The translations under genes and the position numbers were made by a program. DNA of 5,565 nt from Pirellulales bacterium (GTDB lineage Bacteria > Planctomycetota > Planctomycetia > Pirellulales > JALHPA01). The DNA lies in assembly GCA_022842745.1 (NCBI GenBank), contig JALHPA010000249.1, positions 1 through 5,565 on the forward strand, given 5' to 3'. The notes beneath the pieces are model-generated. The model saw nothing but the letters and a program-made list of their open reading frames with translations, searched no databases and had not been told where the DNA came from. This document shows positions 1-5,565 of this stretch, one piece after another (the first letter of the stretch is position 1; each line of letters opens with the position of its first letter).

Positions 1-126
1 GAGGTGCATGCCACGCTCTACCACAACATGGGCATCGACGTCATGAGCCGCTACGTCCACGATCTGACCGGGCGACCACAGCATCTGGTCGATGGGGGCG
101 CGACCCCGATGCGCGAGTTGGTGTAG
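1..126 (+). CDS. DUF1501 family protein, C-terminal end (partial)
   Basis: Frame 1 is open from the first base to a TAG stop at 124-126, giving 41 residues; the 5' part lies left of the window. The visible peptide begins EVHATLYHNMGIDV and continues with DLTGRPQHLVDGG and a final MRELV. This is the usual ending of DUF1501 proteins, which belong to the alkaline-phosphatase/sulfatase-like fold and typically close with a 'TLYHNLGID...D.TGRP..LV.G..P..EL' pattern. From family knowledge, these proteins are often exported through a Tat signal and are very abundant in Planctomycetes, frequently beside DUF1549/DUF1553 genes. Their biochemical role is not established, and neither the signal nor the upstream neighbour can be seen here. 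The gene converges on addA, with only 3 bases between the two stop codons. Recognition rests on a short tail, so the family call is good but nothing can be said about completeness or substrate. Confidence 0.8.
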   Translation, partial: EVHATLYHNMGIDVMSRYVHDLTGRPQHLVDGGATPMRELV

Positions 127-129
127 CTT

Positions 130-3100
130 CTACCGTAGTTTCGGTGGCGCCGGTTGCGATTTGCCCTCGCCACCCCGAATTGCGGTTTGCATGGCCTGTT
201 CCACAATCTGAGCGGCCCGGCTGCGGCTGTTGTCGTCCCATTCGTAGCGATGCTCTAGTCCCGAGCGGAGAAAATGCAGCGTTAGCTCGGCTAACGGTTC
301 CCCCAGTGCCGATTCCGCCGCCAGCCCATACACGAACATTTGCATCTCGTATGCCCGCGCCAATTCCGGCAGGTTTTTTCGTGTCACCCGATTGGTCTTA
401 TAGTCCAGCAATCGCCAGCGTCCGTCATCGGTGCGATAGAGACAATCCAGGTAGCCTTGCAGATACCGTTCCGATTGATTCCGGCCCTCCGGCCAAGGGA
501 GCAGAAATTCCATTTCCGTAAACAGCTCGCGGGCGTTCGCCAGTATCGCGCGCCGGGGGGATTTCCAGAACTCCTGGAGCATCTGGATCGCCTCACTGCG
601 CTCGGCCTCCAACCCGGGGACATGTTTATCGGCGAAGCGGAGCACGGTTTCCGCGAGGTTTCGGCCATCCTCCTGAAAGTGGACATTGGCAAGGGTCTCA
701 TGCACCAGCGAACCCAGCCCCAGCGGATCGACCGGCGGAGTTCCGGATGGCTCCGCTATTTCATGGAATCGGTGCTCTGGCCTATCGACCGCGCCGTGCA
801 GCGAACCGGTCAACCGAGAAACGGAATACTGCTGTCTGCTGGATGGATCCTGCTCGACCGGAGACACGCCTCTCGGAACTGCCGGACCGTCAGATTCCGC
901 CAGCACGCGCACGCGCTCCAATGACTTGGCCAGGTTCCTATTCGCGCCGCGCTCCGCGGCCCGACTGGCGGCAGCGGGTTCGACCGCCGTCACTCGAACC
1001 TGCGGCGCGTTCCAACCCGGCGGCAGCTCGGCTCGGCATGCGCCGGTCCGCAGGTCGAAGCGTCGTGCGAGAAGCTCCATCCAGATCCCCCGCGGCTCGT
1101 CCAGGTTGCCCACGCTGCTCGAAAGTATGAGGTAGTCCTCGGCGCGCGTGGCGGCCACGTACAACAATCGGATCGCCTCCGCCTCGTCCGCTTCAGCGGT
1201 TACCAGCGACCGCAGCCGAAAGCCGTTCATTGACCGATCGTCGCCCGCGGGATTGGGAATTTGCAGCAAAGGCCCCAAATCCGGATCAAATATCGCGGAC
1301 TTATCGTTGTTGCGGCGCGACCACTCCAGATCGGGAACTACGACCACTGGAAACTCCAGCCCTTTGGACTGATGGATCGTCATCAGCCGGATCACGTTGG
1401 TTTTTTCCGGATGGGTCGCCGCGAGCGCTTCGCGCGGCTGTTTGACGATGAACTGCGAGAGCTGGACGACATAATCGGCAAGCCCCATTTCCCCTCCCTG
1501 ATCGAACGAGCGGGCCTGTTCGATCAGCTTGCGCAGGTTGGCGAGCTTTCGTTCCCCCATGAACTCGCAGGTCAAGATCGCATCGTAACCTGTCCGGTTT
1601 AAGAGTTCCTGAATCAGAGCCGCGATTGGCAATCGGTCCTTAAGCGCTCGGAGATCTTTGAGCGTGGCGGCGGCGACCTCGCAGCGGCGGCGCTGTTCGG
1701 CATCCAGCGGCTCTGGCGGCGACCCCTCGAACAGCCCGCCCGACAGTCCACGTGGATGCCTGGCCAGCCAGTACAGCGTCTCGTCCGCCAGGGAGAAAAA
1801 AGGACTGCGCAGCGCGCCGGCCAAACTTACCTCATCCGCGGCGCTGACGAGCGAACGGAGCACATTGAGCAGGTCAAAGATCTCCTGCTGGGCATAAAAC
1901 GCATGGCCGCCAACCAGATAGTAGTCGAGACCCCACTTGCGCAGCGCCTCCTCGTACAAGGCGACATTCGAAAGCGCGCGGAACAAAATGGCGATGTCGC
2001 CAGGGCTCACCGCGGGCCGATCGGCCGCCCGTTCTCCTGCCGCCGCCGAGCGCGCCGCCAGAACCGGTTTGCCGTCGGCGGAGCCGGAGGTATCGCGGTC
2101 GACCATCGCGCGAAGTCGGCGGGCGATCCAGTCGGCTTCGCGGCGACGGGCGGCGGCGGCGTCCTTACGGCCAACCCGACCCTGGTCATCGGTCGGCTCG
2201 ACGGACCACAAAAACTCGATCGCCGGTTCGGCCGACATTCGTGCTCGATGCGGAACCAGTTTTTCGTAGGACTGACCGGCGCCCCCCAGGTCGTCGCGGA
2301 ACAGGGCATTGACAAAATCCAGGATGGGCGGCTGGCTGCGAAAGTTTCGCGTCAGCGCCAGCCTCCCCTGCGAAGGCGTCTCCTCCCGCAAGGCCCGAAA
2401 CACCTCCGGATCGGCGCCGCGAAACCGGTAAATCGATTGCTTGTAGTCGCCGACAAAGAACAGCTTGCCGCTCTCGAACTCCGCCCCACACAAGGCGCGG
2501 ATCAAGTCCACCTGCACCGGGTCCGTGTCCTGACATTCGTCCACCAACAGCAACTTGGTGTGCAAGGCCATCCGCTCTCGCAGCCGGTCGTGCGCAGGGT
2601 CGGTCAGCAAGCGGCGGGCGCGGACCAGTAAATCGTCGAAGTCCAAGCAAGACAACTGTTGCTTGCGCCGCTCGTACTCCGCCACCACGTCCAAGGTTAT
2701 TGCGAGCGCTTGTTGGCCAAGCCGCGCTTCGGCAAGCGCCGGCTGAGGGTCGAATGACAAATGCGGCAGGATTTTATCGTCGATTATCTTGCGGAATGCT
2801 TGGGCGTTTACCTTGAAGCAATCGTAAGACGATTCGCTTGGCCATTCCTTCTTTGATCCTCCCCCCTTGACCATCGCCGAAGCGCGGACGGTGACCAGGT
2901 CGGCTGCGAGATTCGGCGAAGTGGACAAGTAAGGAATCTTTGACCGCAATACGCCAAATCGTTCCCGCATCACCGCATTCGTCGGATCGCCGTCCTCCAT
3001 GGCAGCCATGAGCAAACGACACTCGTGCGAATCGGCAATCCGGCGAATCAGCGCGGGAACCACCCGCTGATGGTGGTAGTTCGACCACTGCTCGACGATT

Positions 3101-3699
3101 TCGGCCGCGTCTTTTTGCAACCAGGCCCCACAGTCCCAACTCCGAGAAGAGTCCCAAAGAGATGAAATGGCTTGCCGCAGTCCTCTCAGGTCCAGTTTTT
3201 CCATCAGTTCGATGACCATGTCGTCGCGAGCCGCTAGCCGCCGGCGCAATTCGTCGTCGATCAGTTCCAGAAACAACGTCTCGGCTTGACTGGTATCCAT
3301 GACGCTGAAGCGTGGATCGAGAGCCGCCTCGACGGCATGGCTGCGCAACAGCGTGCCGCAAAAAGCGTGGATCGTGCTGACCCTGGCGCCATCCAGCCCC
3401 CGCAGCAGCCGCAACCAGTGCGCCGCCTGGTCCGGAGGGGAAGCTTTTAGCCGCGCGGCGCACTTGTCGCGAATCCGATCGCGCATTTCGCGTGCCGCGC
3501 GGTCCGTAAACGTGATCGCAATGAGCTCGTCGAGATCGGTCGCCTCCCCGCCACCGGTGGGCGGTTCCAGGCACGACAGGAACCGCTCGGTCAGCACAAA
3601 TGTTTTGCCGCACCCGGCGCCCGCGGAAAGCGCAATCGAGGCGCCGCGACCGTAAATCGCCGCCGATTGCTCCAACGTCAATTGGGGAAGGGCGCTCAT
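130..3699 (-). CDS. addA: ATP-dependent helicase/nuclease subunit A (AddA)
   Basis: A complete 1189-residue protein, close to the usual AddA length of about 1200. It is the motor and nuclease subunit of the cytoplasmic AddAB enzyme, which unwinds and resects double-strand DNA ends for RecA-dependent repair. All superfamily 1 (UvrD/Rep) motifs are visible in order: Q motif LTLEQ (7-11), Walker A AGAGCGKT (26-33, K32), Ia ITFTDRAAREM (62-72), Ib TIHAFC (109-114), II VDECQDTDPVQ (386-396, D387/E388), III VGDYKQSIYRFRGAD (416-430), IV LTRNFRSQ (449-456), V TIHQSKGLEFP (774-784) and VI LLYVAATRAEDYL (845-857). The C-terminal PD-(D/E)XK nuclease starts near YSVSRL (958-963). It shows H1000 in GSLVHETL, GYLD with D1085, LLDYKT with D1099 and K1101, and QMFVYGLA (1120-1127), so the catalytic residues look intact. 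The ATG at 3699 is chosen because it lies 10 residues before the Q motif, overlaps the addB stop as ATGA and has a Shine-Dalgarno-like sequence upstream. The gene ends TAG. RecB is an alternative name for such architectures, but the addB partner favours AddA. Confidence 0.95.
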   Translation of the reverse strand: MSALPQLTLEQSAAIYGRGASIALSAGAGCGKTFVLTERFLSCLEPPTGGGEATDLDELIAITFTDRAAREMRDRIRDKCAARLKASPPDQAAHWLRLLRGLDGARVSTIHAFCGTLLRSHAVEAALDPRFSVMDTSQAETLFLELIDDELRRRLAARDDMVIELMEKLDLRGLRQAISSLWDSSRSWDCGAWLQKDAAEIVEQWSNYHHQRVVPALIRRIADSHECRLLMAAMEDGDPTNAVMRERFGVLRSKIPYLSTSPNLAADLVTVRASAMVKGGGSKKEWPSESSYDCFKVNAQAFRKIIDDKILPHLSFDPQPALAEARLGQQALAITLDVVAEYERRKQQLSCLDFDDLLVRARRLLTDPAHDRLRERMALHTKLLLVDECQDTDPVQVDLIRALCGAEFESGKLFFVGDYKQSIYRFRGADPEVFRALREETPSQGRLALTRNFRSQPPILDFVNALFRDDLGGAGQSYEKLVPHRARMSAEPAIEFLWSVEPTDDQGRVGRKDAAAARRREADWIARRLRAMVDRDTSGSADGKPVLAARSAAAGERAADRPAVSPGDIAILFRALSNVALYEEALRKWGLDYYLVGGHAFYAQQEIFDLLNVLRSLVSAADEVSLAGALRSPFFSLADETLYWLARHPRGLSGGLFEGSPPEPLDAEQRRRCEVAAATLKDLRALKDRLPIAALIQELLNRTGYDAILTCEFMGERKLANLRKLIEQARSFDQGGEMGLADYVVQLSQFIVKQPREALAATHPEKTNVIRLMTIHQSKGLEFPVVVVPDLEWSRRNNDKSAIFDPDLGPLLQIPNPAGDDRSMNGFRLRSLVTAEADEAEAIRLLYVAATRAEDYLILSSSVGNLDEPRGIWMELLARRFDLRTGACRAELPPGWNAPQVRVTAVEPAAASRAAERGANRNLAKSLERVRVLAESDGPAVPRGVSPVEQDPSSRQQYSVSRLTGSLHGAVDRPEHRFHEIAEPSGTPPVDPLGLGSLVHETLANVHFQEDGRNLAETVLRFADKHVPGLEAERSEAIQMLQEFWKSPRRAILANARELFTEMEFLLPWPEGRNQSERYLQGYLDCLYRTDDGRWRLLDYKTNRVTRKNLPELARAYEMQMFVYGLAAESALGEPLAELTLHFLRSGLEHRYEWDDNSRSRAAQIVEQAMQTAIRGGEGKSQPAPPKLR

Positions 3700-5565
3700 G
3701 TCGACGATGGCTCCTCAACGGCTGATGAGGCAGGCGGCCAGACTTTCCCCAATGCGCGGGCGGCATTCACACGGCACACCGTGCCATAGGAACAGCGGCT
3801 GGCGCACTCTTCGTCGGAACAGGCCATGGGAAACAGGGCGGAGCGAACGCCAGCCACCAAATCCGCGATCCGAGCAAGCAGTTTGGGCTTCAGTTTGGCC
3901 CAGGCAGGCGATTCCTGAACCCTTCCGTCGGAAAGCTGGTGCATTTGCAGCTCTTTAAGAGAATGGAAGCCATTCTTCTTGAAAAACCAATATCCCGGCT
4001 GCCAGGACAATGCGCCTCGTTCGGCCAGCAGGAATTCCTGTACGGCTAGGGCGTACAAGGGGAGCTGGAGCGCTACTCCGGACTCAAAATCCTGCGCGCT
4101 CACTCGATTCGGCGCTCCCGTTTTGTAGTCGAGCAAATTGAACACGACCTGACCCCCGAGCAAACCGACGTCGATACGGTCGATCCGGCCGCTGAGCTTC
4201 AGCGTCGTGCCATTGACCGACAGCTCATAGGGAGCGGCTGTCGATAGCGGATCGGCGGCGTCCTCCGCCTCGCCACCTGGCTGAGGGCCAAAGGACACCT
4301 CAAAATGGCTGGCGACGGGAGTTTGAGTGAATGAGGCGCCTTCAAACGCGGCTTCGTACGCCAGATGCTGTTGCAGGTAACTCGCGATCCACTGTTCGAT
4401 CAATCGCCGATCCAACTCCGCAAAGGCCGCCGACAGCGGGCTTTCGTCGCGCGATTGCTCCAGGACGCCGTCCAGAATTCCAGAGCAAAGGCGGGCGAAC
4501 TCCGACGGGTCGCCATCGCAAGGCGAACGGAGATTGCCGTCGGCGCTCCACCGCCGATGCGCCGCGGCTAAAAGCGAGTGCATGCGCTCGCCCCGCCTGC
4601 CGTGGTCGATGGCCAGCGTCAATTCGGAAAGCTCCCGCAGCCGCAACACCCGTTGCAAAAAGAACTGGTGGGGACAATACGCATACTGTTCCAGTTGGCT
4701 GGTGCTCCAGCAGTGTTCGGGGCCGTAATCCTCGGCCAGCCGAGCGCGCGCTGCCGGCCCCAGCAAGACGCCGTCGAACGCGCCATACGGCGGTCGCGAC
4801 CGGTCCAGGATCAACTCGACTCCCGCTAGAAGATTCCCCACCGATTGGCACGGCCCAGGATCCGCGGCGCGCCGTGGTTCGCGGATCATTCCTGCCAGCA
4901 GCGCGCCGTCCTCCGTCATGGAGCGAGCGACCGCCAGCACACGCAGATCGCGCGGCCCCAGCGGGGATTCGTCGCTTGGAATGGGAGATAGCGAAGGCGC
5001 AGGCGTGTTGCGCAAATCCAGCGATGAAAACAGTTGCGTCGTCTCTCGCAGAAAGGGGCTGGGAGACAGCGGCTGGGCGGCGTTGTCGAGCGCCGGATAG
5101 CTCAAAAACAACCGCCGCGCGGGACGTGCGACCACTTCATAGTACAGCAGCATTTCCTCGCAAGTCCGCTCACGTCGATCGACAAACCGCAAGCCCGAGG
5201 CGTTTAACTCGCGGTACTCCCCGAGCGAATAAACGTTGGAATCGCTAGCGGCCGGCGGAAACGCCTTCTCGGACAAGCCGGCGACGAAGAAATAGGGAGC
5301 GTCCAGCCCGCGCGCGTCGGGGGCCGATAGGACGCGAACTCGCCCCGTTTCATCCGAATCTCGCGGTAGCGGCAACGAGCGTCCCAAGAACCGCAATCGC
5401 TCAACAAATTCTTCCAGAGAAATCTCGGGCTGCCGGCCGTGCAGCAGCCCGTCGAGGGCAATGGTTGATTCGAGGCCCTGCTTCAGCACGCTCCATGCCG
5501 TAGGCTCGTCGTCTCCGAGTCGCTGGCCATTGGACATAACGAAATCGTGGCCAGGCACGGCATCC
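3696..5565 (-). CDS. addB: ATP-dependent helicase/deoxyribonuclease subunit B (AddB), 3' part, 5' end missing
   Basis: The frame is open through the right edge of the window, and about 622 C-terminal residues are visible. AddB proteins are usually 1000-1150 residues, so the N-terminal helicase-like region, including any Walker A, is outside. AddB is the partner of AddA; in studied AddAB enzymes it recognises Chi and nicks the second strand. Numbering from the GTG at 5558: GRVRVLSAPDARGLDAPYFF then VAGLSEKAFPP (72-102) is the conserved segment matching the end of the degenerate helicase domain. WSTSQLEQYAYCPHQFF (284-300) opens the nuclease domain. H327, E420, GRIDRID (457-463), LLDYKTG with D477 and K479 (475-481), and QLPLYALA (498-505) form a complete PD-(D/E)XK site. 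C295 plus C580, C585, C589 and C595 are placed for the AddB-type iron-sulfur cluster that staples the nuclease domain. The TGA stop overlaps the addA start, and addB lies upstream in the shared operon. The GTG at 5558 is only an internal codon, because the upstream codons (Asp-Ala) continue the frame and the protein would otherwise be far too short. Confidence 0.92.
   Translation of the reverse strand, partial: DAVPGHDFVMSNGQRLGDDEPTAWSVLKQGLESTIALDGLLHGRQPEISLEEFVERLRFLGRSLPLPRDSDETGRVRVLSAPDARGLDAPYFFVAGLSEKAFPPAASDSNVYSLGEYRELNASGLRFVDRRERTCEEMLLYYEVVARPARRLFLSYPALDNAAQPLSPSPFLRETTQLFSSLDLRNTPAPSLSPIPSDESPLGPRDLRVLAVARSMTEDGALLAGMIREPRRAADPGPCQSVGNLLAGVELILDRSRPPYGAFDGVLLGPAARARLAEDYGPEHCWSTSQLEQYAYCPHQFFLQRVLRLRELSELTLAIDHGRRGERMHSLLAAAHRRWSADGNLRSPCDGDPSEFARLCSGILDGVLEQSRDESPLSAAFAELDRRLIEQWIASYLQQHLAYEAAFEGASFTQTPVASHFEVSFGPQPGGEAEDAADPLSTAAPYELSVNGTTLKLSGRIDRIDVGLLGGQVVFNLLDYKTGAPNRVSAQDFESGVALQLPLYALAVQEFLLAERGALSWQPGYWFFKKNGFHSLKELQMHQLSDGRVQESPAWAKLKPKLLARIADLVAGVRSALFPMACSDEECASRCSYGTVCRVNAARALGKVWPPASSAVEEPSST
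3711..3717 (-). promoter_or_regulatory. Ribosome binding site of addA inside the end of addB
   Basis: On the minus strand, TGAGGAG lies 11 bases upstream of the addA ATG, within the last codons of addB. It is a good match to the anti-Shine-Dalgarno sequence, though the spacing is at the long end. With the 4-base stop/start overlap (ATGA, 3696-3699) it supports the chosen addA start and suggests coupled translation of the two subunits. This is a match by eye; function is inferred. Confidence 0.6.

Noticed and set aside
340..924. A 194-codon + strand frame opposite the AddA nuclease domain
   Set aside because: It is antisense to the conserved nuclease motifs of addA, has no recognisable domain, and shows no convincing ribosome site.
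1756..2631. A 291-codon open frame on the + strand, antisense to addA
   Set aside because: It lies wholly opposite the conserved helicase region of addA. The translation has no recognisable domain and is rich in Arg, Gln and Gly, as expected when GC-rich codons are read on the opposite strand.
2774..3766. A 330-codon minus-strand frame spanning the addB/addA junction
   Set aside because: It is a shifted reading of the same DNA as the addA N terminus. It lacks any family signature, whereas the overlapping frame carries Walker A and motifs Ia and Ib.
4331..5248. A 305-codon open frame on the + strand, antisense to addB
   Set aside because: The product is Arg/Pro/Ala-rich low-complexity sequence with no motif, while the minus-strand frame encodes conserved AddB.
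5556..5558. GTG as a possible start codon of addB
   Set aside because: The frame stays open upstream to the window edge, and starting here would remove the whole N-terminal half normal for AddB. It is an internal Val codon.
1..5565. tRNA, rRNA, CRISPR, insertion sequence, attachment site or phage-defence genes
   Set aside because: Nearly every base is taken up by three conserved coding frames. I saw no regularly spaced repeats, no transposase motifs and no terminal inverted repeats.

Overview
The window most likely comes from a Planctomycete with moderately high GC content. The lineage is an inference. It rests mainly on the first 126 bases, which encode the C-terminal tail of a DUF1501-type protein, a family greatly expanded in Planctomycetes. 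The GC-rich codon use agrees with this but is not specific.

Layout: (1) Bases 1-126, + strand: the last 41 codons of a DUF1501 family gene. (2) Bases 130-3699, - strand: a complete addA gene of 1189 codons, encoding the helicase/nuclease subunit A of an AddAB double-strand-break resection enzyme. (3) Bases 3696-5565, - strand: the 3' two-thirds or so of addB, the second helicase-like/nuclease subunit. Its 5' end lies beyond the right edge. Coding density is almost total. Only 3 bases separate the two convergent stop codons, addB and addA overlap by 4 bases (ATGA), and no stretch near 300 bases lacks a gene.

How the genes work together: addB and addA form a translationally coupled pair, transcribed right to left with addB first. 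Together they should encode the AddAB heterodimer, the functional counterpart of RecBCD. It unwinds and degrades DNA from a double-strand end, then prepares a 3' single strand for RecA. AddA shows every helicase motif of a UvrD/Rep-type superfamily 1 motor plus a C-terminal PD-(D/E)XK nuclease. The visible part of AddB has an apparently intact second PD-(D/E)XK nuclease with cysteines placed to hold an iron-sulfur cluster. The enzyme is therefore of the two-nuclease type. The DUF1501 gene is convergent and probably unrelated in function.

I found no RNA genes, mobile elements, CRISPR arrays or convincing terminators, and no sign of a previously undescribed system. This looks like an ordinary housekeeping DNA-repair locus. 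The findings below are modest sequence peculiarities.
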